Origin: Lacrimispora algidixylanolytica
Lineage (GTDB): Bacteria > Bacillota > Clostridia > Lachnospirales > Lachnospiraceae
Length of the DNA stretch: 64,000 nucleotides
Reading direction: 5' to 3'
Assembly: GCF_003609635.1 (NCBI RefSeq)
Contig: NZ_MCIA01000003.1
Coordinates: 62,001 to 126,000 of the forward strand
Part shown: positions 55,156 to 64,000 of the stretch, one piece after another
Layout of the letters: each line of letters starts with the position of its first letter
Position numbering within the stretch: the first letter of the stretch is position 1
Notes under the pieces: generated by a model
What the model was told of the DNA's origin: nothing
The model's input: the letters and a program-made list of their open reading frames with translations, nothing else
The model's database searches: none
Position numbers and translations under genes: made by a program

Positions 55156-56535
55156 TTATTTTACCGGTTCCTTTCTCATCTCTTTAATAATGGAGCTGTA
55201 TCCACGTATAAAGAAGAATAATGTTACAGCGCTTCCAATGATATCCGATATAGGCCGCGAATACCAAAGTCCGTCCATACCCCAAATTAGTGGTAGTGCA
55301 TATATCATAAAAGCAAATAAACCTATTTGATAAAAAACACTTAGAAATGAGGAGCTTTTCTCTTTACCAGTCAGCATCATGAAACTCAGGCTAGTTGGAA
55401 CAACAGTAGCTAATGGTAACAAAAAAGTAAATTTACGTAAGCCATCTAAAGTCAATGGCACTAAAGATGGGTCATTAATAAAAAGGGAGACCCAAAACGC
55501 AGGGAAGACTTGAATAAGAATAAGTCCAATCAATAAGATTACGGTATTCCATAATAGTGCCAATTTGAATACGGCAAAAGCTCTTTTATAATTTTTCTTG
55601 GCATAGTTATATCCTGCAATAGGTTGTAAGCCCTGACCAATACCATGTATAGGCATTAAAAATATTAATAAAATTGAATTTATTGCAGTCATCACTCCTA
55701 CGGAAGATTCTCCTCCATGCAATGCCAATGAGTAATTTCCCACAAGTTGTGTAATGCTTATTGAAAGCTGGTTAGTAAAAGGAACAATCCCGATTTTTAA
55801 AATTGATTTGAGTATTGGTAGAGCTGGGAGAAACATGGCTTTTGACAGTCTTAAATAGGAGTGTCTGCTTATAAAATACCCAAAGCCAATTGCGGTGACA
55901 ATACTCTGAGATATGACGGTAGCAATTGCCGCACCGGTAGTTCCCATGTGTAAACCCAATATTAAAATTGTATCTAAAATGATATTGAGAATACATCCAA
56001 CTAGTGTAATTACAGCAGATAACGTTGGTCGTCCATCTGCTCTTATAATGACAGGCAATGTAAAGCTGAACATATTAAAAATAGTTCCTAAAATTATAAT
56101 TGATATATAGCTGTCAGCATAAGATGCGGATTGGCCGGTGATACCAAGCAACCCCAAAATTTGTTGCTTAAAAACAAAAAATAGAATTGTGATCGCCAAA
56201 CTGACGATGGTAACATAAGTAAAGGCGTTTCCTGCTGTTTTTTCCGCTCTTTCCTTTTGCTTTTCTCCAAGTCGCATAGATATGTTTGCACTGGCGCCAA
56301 TGGCGATCAAGGCTGATATTGCCAAAATAATTGTTGTTATTGGCATCGTATAGCCTATACCGCTTAAAGCTAATGTACCGCCCTCTTTAATATGACCGAT
56401 AAAAATTCGATTAACCACCTGATATAAAGAATTTACAATTAAACCAAGCGCAGTAGGAATAGAATACTGCGCTAGTAATTTCCAAATTGGTTTTTGCTCC
56501 AGATCATCAATAATTTCTGTTTTATTTCTGTTCAT
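55156..56535 (-). CDS. MATE family efflux transporter
   Basis: 459 residues with twelve membrane segments. LAQYSIPTALGLIVNSLYQ and RIFIGHIKEGGTLALSG mark the N-terminal half; ILKIGIVPFTNQLSIS the second. ATG at 56535 follows AAAAGGAGAAACG. An Rrf2 regulator lies 89 bases upstream on the same strand, probably controlling it. Lower GC than amtB. Substrate unknown. Confidence 0.9.
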   Translation of the reverse strand: MNRNKTEIIDDLEQKPIWKLLAQYSIPTALGLIVNSLYQVVNRIFIGHIKEGGTLALSGIGYTMPITTIILAISALIAIGASANISMRLGEKQKERAEKTAGNAFTYVTIVSLAITILFFVFKQQILGLLGITGQSASYADSYISIIILGTIFNMFSFTLPVIIRADGRPTLSAVITLVGCILNIILDTILILGLHMGTTGAAIATVISQSIVTAIGFGYFISRHSYLRLSKAMFLPALPILKSILKIGIVPFTNQLSISITQLVGNYSLALHGGESSVGVMTAINSILLIFLMPIHGIGQGLQPIAGYNYAKKNYKRAFAVFKLALLWNTVILLIGLILIQVFPAFWVSLFINDPSLVPLTLDGLRKFTFLLPLATVVPTSLSFMMLTGKEKSSSFLSVFYQIGLFAFMIYALPLIWGMDGLWYSRPISDIIGSAVTLFFFIRGYSSIIKEMRKEPVK

Positions 56536-56624
56536 TTCGTTTCTCCTTTTAGAGATATTATAGATATATATAGTCCTTTATTTCGATAAATAATAATAAC
56601 ACTTATATTTTTAATAAAGTGTTA

Positions 56625-57032
56625 TTATTTCTGATTTCTTTTTATAGAACTTAATTCAAAAAGCTTTTTTTCTTGTAAATACTTTTCCATAATAATTTCT
56701 GCATCATTCATTACCTTTTGTATCGGGCATCCCTTTTCTTGTTGTATTCCACACTCAAAAAGCAGACCATTTCCCTCAATTGCTTGTATTATATCCATAA
56801 AGCTAATGGTTTCAATAGACTTTCGTAATGTATACCCCCCACTGGCTCCAGATACAGATTCAACCAACCCTGCCTTAACAAGTTGAGTCAAAATTTTAGA
56901 TAAATAAGTAACAGATACTTGAAATTGCTTTGCTAGTACGTGTACACTAAACTTTTCGCCTTGATTCTGTTCAATCATGTATAATACGGTGTGTAAAGCA
57001 TAATTTGTTGCTTTCGTATATTTCATTTTCAT
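56625..57032 (-). CDS. Rrf2 family transcriptional regulator
   Basis: 135 residues. The winged helix KYTKATNYALHTVLYMIE, VHVLAKQFQVSVTYLSKIL and SGASGGYTL are Rrf2 signatures. Only two Cys occur in the usual cluster region (FECGIQQEKGCP), one fewer than IscR, so Fe-S binding is uncertain. It probably regulates the downstream MATE gene. ATG at 57032 follows TAAGGAGAAT. Confidence 0.9.
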   Translation of the reverse strand: MKMKYTKATNYALHTVLYMIEQNQGEKFSVHVLAKQFQVSVTYLSKILTQLVKAGLVESVSGASGGYTLRKSIETISFMDIIQAIEGNGLLFECGIQQEKGCPIQKVMNDAEIIMEKYLQEKKLFELSSIKRNQK

Positions 57033-57109
57033 TCTCCTTAAAGATATTAAAGACTTTGTTTGTCTACGATAATATCAGCTTTCAAAAATTTTGTCAACAT
57101 AAAAACAAA

Positions 57110-57154
57110 TGCTCCTATGTTTAAAAATAACATTATTAAACTAAACATGGAGCA
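57110..57154. terminator. Hairpin upstream of the Rrf2 gene
   Basis: TGCTCCTATGTTTA (57110-57123) pairs with TAAACATGGAGCA (57142-57154) with one bulge. On the minus strand a T-rich run follows, so it may end a minus-strand transcript from the right. No gene is seen between 57033 and 57214 otherwise. Confidence 0.45.
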
Positions 57155-57214
57155 CAGAAACGTAAATCCAGCTTACCAGGTATTTACTCATGTGGTCATA
57201 CTGGATACCAGTAA

Positions 57215-57679
57215 CATAAAGTAGCCATAATTATACACTCAGGAAAGCAGCTTGCCGACGGAAGCAGTGATGTAAATGCAAATGTTCTCTATGATTCAAT
57301 TGTCGTTATATCAGATTTTATCAGTTATGATAGTGCAACCGGAATTATAACTTTGCTTCAGCCAGGTAGATATGAGTTTGATTGGTGGGTAGCGACCCAA
57401 TCTTCTAGATCTGTAAATGGTGTAGGCTTCGCGCTGGTATCGTCTCAAGGAGATATCCTCGTAGGCAATTCATCGATTAAAACAGGTGAGGTAGTTGGAA
57501 TAGGAATCATTGTGGTCACGGAGGCACCTGTTACTGTGGAACTTAGAAATAACAGCACAGAAAGCGTATATTATCCCACCATAGTCCCGGTCAAATCATC
57601 CCTTGTAGTGATCGGAGGAGAAGGTGCAGGCGAAACTGGCCCCACGGGAGCAACTGCTCCCATACACTTATGTAAGTAA
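57215..57679 (+). pseudogene. 5'-deleted jelly-roll head gene (copy 1), interrupted by a recombinase element
   Basis: From 57251 the frame reads LADGSSDVNANVLYDSIVV and continues to GPTGATAPIHLCK, closely matching the intact head at 60254. The first eleven or so codons, start and ribosome site are missing. Bases 57205-57254 match the promoter-side region at about 60080-60137, so a single deletion of roughly 150 bases relative to copy 2 removed the start. The tail APIHLCK comes from the element end, and the original collagen continuation lies beyond 59687. It is probably dead as a gene. Confidence 0.8.
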
Positions 57680-57680
57680 T
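57641..57680 (+). other. attL-like junction of element 1
   Basis: Gene side CCCCACGGGAGCAAC, then element side TGCTCCCATACACTTATG. The core GGAGCAAC is at 57647-57654. The element side is an inverted counterpart of its other end (CATAAGTTGAACGGAGC at 59669-59685). Confidence 0.75.
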
Positions 57681-57876
57681 TGATTCAATCTTCTAGATAT
57701 TTCTTTTTCTATTCCCAAGCAAATGTTTTTTCAGTATAAATATTACATATTCAGATTATTTATTATGCCAGGTCCTATATTTTCAAGATAAAATATTACT
57801 ATAAAATTATAATATATTCGATTAAAAAGACGACCTTGCCTGCATATGGTTTATAAAGAGCAAAAAGGCTGGTTTC

Positions 57877-58071
57877 ATGAATAGGGGTAATCTCAAAGCG
57901 GTTTCTATTTTTAAGGAAAAGGGAAGTGACTTCAATGAGCGATTCACTAGTTCAATTTTAACTTTTTTGGGATCCAATGATTATATCATTAAGGATTCCA
58001 AAGCAATAAAAAGTCGTTCGGTAGGCAGCGAGCAAATAGAAGACGAAAGGGAGCGCAAGAATGATTGTTAA
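57877..58071 (+). CDS. Small charged protein of element 1
   Basis: 64 residues (MNRGNLKAVSIFKEKGSDFN...), basic and acidic with no recognised domain. It overlaps the recombinase start by eleven bases, so translation may be coupled. The ribosome site before ATG 57877 is weak (AAAGG). Its place suggests a directionality factor or accessory protein for the recombinase, but this is inference and it may not be translated. Confidence 0.4.
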   Translation: MNRGNLKAVSIFKEKGSDFNERFTSSILTFLGSNDYIIKDSKAIKSRSVGSEQIEDERERKNDC

Positions 58072-59659
58072 TGATAACCATACCAGTTCAGAACTTAAAC
58101 AATTCGTAAATGAATATAAAGTTGCTGTTTATCTGAGGCTATCAAAGGAAGATGAAACAATCGGTCAATCAACCAGCATAGAAAACCAAAGAAATATACT
58201 TATGGAATATGTACGTTTACAGGGGTGGGTCTGTCACAAGGTATATATAGATGACGGGTACTCTGGTCTTCGTTTTGACCGTCCTGGATTTAGACAGTTA
58301 CTAAGTGATATTGAAAAAAAGAAAATAAATTTAGTGATAACAAAAGATTTGTCTCGGTTAGGGCGAGACTATATCGCAACCGGTTACTACCTGGAACGGT
58401 ATTTTCCAGAAAAAAATATACGTTACATTGCCTTAAGCGACGGTATCGATACCAGTACGACGGACAGCTTTAATGATATGGGTCCTTTTAAATCTCTTTT
58501 AAATGATATGTACGCAAAGGATATTTCCAAGAAAATTCGTTTTGTATTTGATCAAAAGAGGAAAAGAGGCCAATTCATTGGTGCATTTGCTCCTTATGGG
58601 TATTTAAAAGATACCAATAACAAAAATAAGTTGATAATCGACCCATATGCCTCCTCCATTGTAGTACGCATATACAAACTAATCCTCAACGATAACAGCA
58701 TGGGAGCCATAGCTAAGATTTTAAATGAAGAAAAAGTACCTTCTCCCATTGCTTACAAGGAGACCTTCTGCAACTATAAGAACAGAAGGACGGATCGGAG
58801 ATTATGGAATCAGGGAATGATAAAAAACGTATGCACCAATCCCACATATCTAGGCCATATGGCACAAAGGAGATCAGAACGAGTCAACTATAAATCAAAG
58901 AAGATGAAAAATTACAAACAATCAGAATGGATTATCGTTGAGAATACCCATGAACCTATTATAGAGCAAGATCAATACAATCTGGTACAGGAGATGATTG
59001 TTAAAAAGGCCGTTCTTTACTCAAGAAAGGATGGAGCAAAGCATCTGCTTAATGGTTTGGTATACTGTAAGGAGTGTGGGGCAAAGCTCACTTATAAAAA
59101 GGTGAATGGGCAACATAAAATGAACTGTATCATGTATTTAAAGCACGGAAAAGATTATTGTTGTAGTCATTATATTGATGAAGAAACTTTAAATGATTTT
59201 GTTGTGAAGGAACTTATAAACATTGCTGATAAAGTGTTACCCCTGGATTATGAGGCCCAATTTGGGTCTTTGGTGAAAAAGGAAAAATTAGATATGTACG
59301 GTGGGGAAATCTTTCAGTTAGAGAAGCGATGTGGGGAGATACAGACCTATATAAAAAGGTTATACGAGGATAGAGTGAAAAATATTATTGCAAACGATAC
59401 CTTTATCAGCCTGCTTAATGATTATAGCAAAGAAAAAGAAATGATAAACACACAATACCAGCATATAAAAAATTTGCAGCTAGAGCTGAAAGCTTCTCAA
59501 ATTGGGAGTGAGGATTATAAAAAATGTCTTACGGATATTATTCAATTTAGAACACCGGATAAAGCGATACTGACACAACTAATTGAGAAGATTGAAATAG
59601 ACAAAGAGAGGAATGTATTTATCAGTTATAATTTTAAAAGTCCATTTCAAAAGGAATAA
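58061..59659 (+). CDS. Large serine recombinase
   Basis: 532 residues. The resolvase domain has VAVYLRLSKEDETIGQST with the catalytic Ser in YLRLS, GYSGLRFDRPGFRQLL, and TKDLSRLGRDYIATGYYLE. The recombinase domain covers about 170-290 (GYLKDTNNKNKLIIDP, MIKNVCTNPTYLGHM). A zinc ribbon (YCKECGAKLTYK ... NCIMY) and a C-terminal coiled coil follow. ATG 58061 follows AAAGGGAG. It ends 20 bases before the core of attR. It is expected to excise or integrate the surrounding element and possibly the related 240-bp one. Confidence 0.93.
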   Translation: MIVNDNHTSSELKQFVNEYKVAVYLRLSKEDETIGQSTSIENQRNILMEYVRLQGWVCHKVYIDDGYSGLRFDRPGFRQLLSDIEKKKINLVITKDLSRLGRDYIATGYYLERYFPEKNIRYIALSDGIDTSTTDSFNDMGPFKSLLNDMYAKDISKKIRFVFDQKRKRGQFIGAFAPYGYLKDTNNKNKLIIDPYASSIVVRIYKLILNDNSMGAIAKILNEEKVPSPIAYKETFCNYKNRRTDRRLWNQGMIKNVCTNPTYLGHMAQRRSERVNYKSKKMKNYKQSEWIIVENTHEPIIEQDQYNLVQEMIVKKAVLYSRKDGAKHLLNGLVYCKECGAKLTYKKVNGQHKMNCIMYLKHGKDYCCSHYIDEETLNDFVVKELINIADKVLPLDYEAQFGSLVKKEKLDMYGGEIFQLEKRCGEIQTYIKRLYEDRVKNIIANDTFISLLNDYSKEKEMINTQYQHIKNLQLELKASQIGSEDYKKCLTDIIQFRTPDKAILTQLIEKIEIDKERNVFISYNFKSPFQKE

Positions 59660-59665
59660 TTAATA

Positions 59666-59700
59666 GACATAAGTTGAACGGAGCAACCGGTCCGGCGGTT
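59666..59700 (+). other. attR-like junction of element 1
   Basis: Element side ACATAAGTTGAACGGAGC, core GGAGCAAC (59680-59687), gene side CGGTCCGGCGGTT, which resumes collagen-type codons (GATGP). Confidence 0.75.
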
Positions 59701-59855
59701 CAAATATTTCCTATATTATATCACAAACTTATGTAGATACGGCACCTACCACCACCACCTCCACTTATGAGGTGCGTGTCATTACTGAATATGTGTCCAA
59801 TGTTACCTTTATAAGTTCAGAATATTATAATAATATAAGCCTCCTTATAATCTAG
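59688..59855 (+). pseudogene. 3' remnant of the interrupted head/collagen gene (copy 1)
   Basis: After the attR core one frame (59697-59855) reads GSNISYIISQTYVDTAPTTT and continues coding-like to SSEYYNNISLLII and a TAG. It is shifted by one frame relative to the head gene even after removal of 2,033 bp, so the gene looks decayed. It is followed by a terminator, consistent with a former gene end. Confidence 0.45.
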
Positions 59856-59859
59856 TTTA

Positions 59860-59901
59860 AAAAAACAGGTAGCCTTGAAGATAAAGACTGCCTGTTTTTT
59901 T
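59860..59901 (+). terminator. Intrinsic terminator after the copy 1 remnant
   Basis: AAAAAACAGGTAG (59860-59872) pairs with CTGCCTGTTTTTTT (59888-59901). Confidence 0.85.
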
Positions 59902-60253
59902 AGGATTATATATCTGCACTCTCTTTGTACGTATTAGTATTCTAGAAAGTCAAGCTTTTAAATGAACTTTTTAGACAATCTTTTCTAGTGTCAAACAAAG
60001 TATATTGTTATTATTTATAATTTTAAACCTGTAAGAGGCTTTGCATACGCTAATTTTTGCCAGGGGATATTTACTGTGATAATACCAGATTTTAGCAAGA
60101 TAAAGTAGTCACAAATATACACTCAGCAAATCGGCTTGACATATTATTATAAGTATAATAGCTGCAAAAGTACTAGATAAAAATAGATAATTAAGGAGCC
60201 CTTTTGCAGTTATTGTTCGACAAAATTTATTTTTAGTAAAGGAGAAGGATATC
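59902..60253 (+). promoter_or_regulatory. Upstream region of the copy 2 head gene
   Basis: 352 bases without a gene. Bases 60080-60137 resemble 57205-57254 upstream of copy 1. TTGACA (60136-60141) and TATAAT (60154-60159) are present but only 12 bases apart, not a normal sigma-A spacing; a sporulation sigma factor is possible but I cannot fix the elements. A perfect nine-base hairpin CTGCAAAAG/CTTTTGCAG (60162-60170, 60201-60209) sits in the leader, and AAAGGAGAAGG precedes the ATG. Confidence 0.45.
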
Positions 60254-60687
60254 ATGAGCAACACAGTATTACAGATAGAGCGGTTAGCCGCCGGAACCGT
60301 AGACGTGAATCAAAATGTTATTTTTGATTCCATTGTAGTTATATCTGATTCAGTCACCTATAACAGTGCTACCGGAACCATAACTTTGCTTCAGCCGGGT
60401 AGATATGAATTTGACTGGTGGGTAGATACCCAATCTTCTGCCTCCTCAAATGGTGTAGGTTTCACGCTTGTATCATCTCAGGGTGACCTTCTTGTAGGCA
60501 ACTCTCCTATTAAGACAGGTGAGGTTGTAGGTGTGGGAATACTTGTGGTCAAAGAAGCACCTGTAACGGTAGAGCTTAGAAATAACAGTACTGCAACAGT
60601 ATATTATCCCACCATAGTTCCGGTCAAAGCAACACTTGTTGTAATTGGGGACGAAGGCTCAGGTGGAACTGGCCCCACTGGAGCAAC

Positions 60688-60709
<22 letters not shown>
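60254..60709 (+). CDS. Jelly-roll head domain protein (copy 2), truncated form ending in element 2
   Basis: 151 residues. MSNTVLQIERLAAGTVDVNQ opens a predicted beta-rich TNF/C1q-like domain with GTITLLQPGRYEFDWWVD and PVTVELRNNSTATVYYP. It then enters the collagen repeat (GTGPTGAT) and stops with APLNLW, codons supplied by the 240-bp element. Without the element it would continue in frame (both frames agree modulo 3 after removing 240) into the 60902 collagen ORF. The head resembles the BclA-type domains of spore-surface proteins. Start follows AAAGGAGAAGG. Confidence 0.85.
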
Positions 60710-62914
<2,205 letters not shown>

Positions 62915-62955
62915 ATAAGGCTGTTAAGAGGTAGGCTGGGAGAATAAAAAAATAG

Positions 62956-62994
62956 ATGCCGGCAATCTGTCATTCATAGACAGATTGCCGGCAT
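62956..62994. terminator. Terminator after the collagen gene
   Basis: Perfect 16-base arms ATGCCGGCAATCTGTC (62956-62971) and GACAGATTGCCGGCAT (62979-62994). A-rich and T-rich flanks suggest bidirectional use with the convergent SBBP gene. Confidence 0.88.
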
Positions 62995-63032
62995 TTAATA
63001 TTAACCAAGACACCTTGTTTTAAAGGAGATAT

Positions 63033-64000
63033 TTATACTAATTTTATTACATTCAAAGATAATTGATTATAAAATGCAAACGCTGCTTTGTTAACATAAG
63101 CATCATCTCTCCCAATTAAAGTTGTTTGGTATGCTCCTGGCGTAACGGGGAAATCAGTCGAGCTAGTAATCCCTACTGTATATACTGCACCTTCCGGTCC
63201 GATTTTAATGCCGCGACCATCATCCCCTCTGCTACCCCCTAGATAGTATGAAACAAGAAGGTTACTTAGATCTGTTGATAAAATGCTGATAAATGCATCA
63301 TTAGATCCTCTCAAAGCTGAGGGGATCACGTTTGGTGTTATTGGAAAGTCGGTTGCTGAAGTAAATCCTGTGATATATGCATGGCCCTGTAAATCGGTGT
63401 AGATATCTCTAACTGAACTCGCGGTGCTTCCCCCCAAATAGGTGGATGCAATCAGACTTTCTCCAGATGGAGATAACTTGGATACATATGGTTGAAGATT
63501 AGCAGGGCCTTTTGTTGTCTGGAAAGCGCCAGGTGTTACCGGAAAATCGAATGAATTGGTTTCTCCCGTGACAAAAGCATGACCCAAGGAATCCAAGGCA
63601 ATGCCATAACCGTAATCAATACTGCTTCCACCCAAAAAGGTAGAGTAGACAAGAGAACTTCCGTCGATTGCCAGTTTTGTAATAAATGCTTCCTGCTCAA
63701 TAAAAGTGGTTTGGAAAGCACCGGGTGTTACCGGGAAATTGGTAGATCGGGTAGTACCAGTCACATACGCATGCCCCTGAGTGTCCAATGCAATTCCAAG
63801 GCAACCATCAAAAAAATTACCGCCAAGGTAGGTGGAGTAAATTAGGCTTGCTCCGTCAGGAGAAACTTTAGTAATAAACCCACTGCCGGTAGTATTGGGT
63901 AAGGTCATTTGAAAGGCGCCGGGAGTAGAAGGCAAAATAGTGGAGGAGGTTTGCCCTGTCACATAAGCACTTCCTTGAGAATCCACTGCAATATCATAAC
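63033..64000 (-). CDS. SBBP beta-propeller repeat protein, 5' end outside the window
   Basis: At least 322 residues, open to the right edge (upstream codons read YDIAVDSQG). Six or so repeats of about 52-55 residues contain GIALDTQGHAYVTGTT, NFPVTPGAFQTT and LVYSTFLGGSS, the SBBP (seven-bladed beta-propeller) pattern. The visible part has no membrane segment. It is probably a secreted or surface protein; its function is unknown. The C-terminal tail NQLSLNVIKLV is non-repeat. Confidence 0.85.
   Translation of the reverse strand, partial: YDIAVDSQGSAYVTGQTSSTILPSTPGAFQMTLPNTTGSGFITKVSPDGASLIYSTYLGGNFFDGCLGIALDTQGHAYVTGTTRSTNFPVTPGAFQTTFIEQEAFITKLAIDGSSLVYSTFLGGSSIDYGYGIALDSLGHAFVTGETNSFDFPVTPGAFQTTKGPANLQPYVSKLSPSGESLIASTYLGGSTASSVRDIYTDLQGHAYITGFTSATDFPITPNVIPSALRGSNDAFISILSTDLSNLLVSYYLGGSRGDDGRGIKIGPEGAVYTVGITSSTDFPVTPGAYQTTLIGRDDAYVNKAAFAFYNQLSLNVIKLV

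Larger units (their letters stand above)
57655..59687 (+). mobile_element. 2,033-bp serine-recombinase element (element 1)
   Basis: It lies between direct copies of GGAGCAAC (57647-57654 and 59680-59687). Its termini are inverted relatives (TGCTCC...ACTTATGT and ACATAAGT...GGAGCA). Joining the ends gives a palindrome around a central AC, as expected for a serine integrase attP. Cargo is one 64-codon ORF and a large serine recombinase; nothing else. It sits in the collagen repeat just after codons for GPTGA. A 240-bp relative occupies the same position in the paralogue. Confidence 0.8.

Noticed and set aside
57655-59687. Insertion sequence with DDE transposase
   Set aside because: The only enzyme is a serine recombinase and the junctions are att-like with no target duplication pattern of a transposon.

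Overview
The window looks like the chromosome of a low-GC, spore-forming Lachnospiraceae clostridium of the Lacrimispora/Lachnoclostridium type. The grounds are the protein styles, strong AGGAGG-like ribosome sites, many AraC/two-component-controlled sugar loci, a beta-glucoside PTS with a LicT-type antiterminator, and BclA-like collagen/jelly-roll proteins of the kind found on spore surfaces. This placement is inference; there is no rRNA or other marker gene here.

Layout. 1-8.8 kb: small housekeeping and accessory genes (ICMT-like methyltransferase, DJ-1/PfpI, RpiB-like isomerase, nitroreductase, VOC proteins, class C beta-lactamase-like hydrolase) with two decayed fragments, then an ArsR-MATE operon with a dyad operator. 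8.9-15.4 kb: a LicT-controlled beta-glucoside locus with two antiterminator/terminator sites (licT, PTS EIIBCA, 6-phospho-beta-glucosidase broken by one in-frame TGA, lipoprotein esterase). 15.5-23.6 kb: response regulator, sensor kinase and a YtfQRT/YjfF-like sugar ABC importer. 23.7-38.2 kb: a second two-component pair, a sugar ABC importer, two GH31 glycosidases, MATE, AraC regulator and esterase. Two copies of an apparently unrecognised small RNA gene lie here, each with its own promoter and terminator.

38.4-44.5 kb is an AT-rich island with a compact RiPP cluster: radical SAM/SPASM maturase, a 68-residue four-Cys precursor, an M16-type protease and an ABC exporter, beside a choloylglycine-hydrolase-like amidase. 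44.6-55 kb holds topoisomerase III, a LacI-PhnDCEE-nucleotidase operon, and amtB-glnK behind a leader that looks like an ANTAR-type two-hairpin antitermination site. 55-57 kb has a MATE pump and an Rrf2 regulator.

The most interesting region is 57.2-62.9 kb. Two paralogous genes for a jelly-roll head followed by Gly-X-Y collagen repeats are each interrupted at the same place in the repeat (after the codons for GPTGA). One carries a 2,033-bp element encoding a large serine recombinase. The other carries a 240-bp internally deleted relative with the same ends, including the last codons of a recombinase. Both have matching attL/attR-like junctions sharing GGAGC(A/C)AC. Joining the ends of the large element reconstructs a palindromic attP-like site. 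Precise loss of 240 bp would fuse the 60,254 head in frame to the collagen repeats and BclA-like C-terminal domain, giving an 806-residue protein. I propose a skin-like intervening-element switch acting on a surface or spore-coat collagen gene, with the small element probably mobilised in trans. The window ends in a partial SBBP beta-propeller gene.
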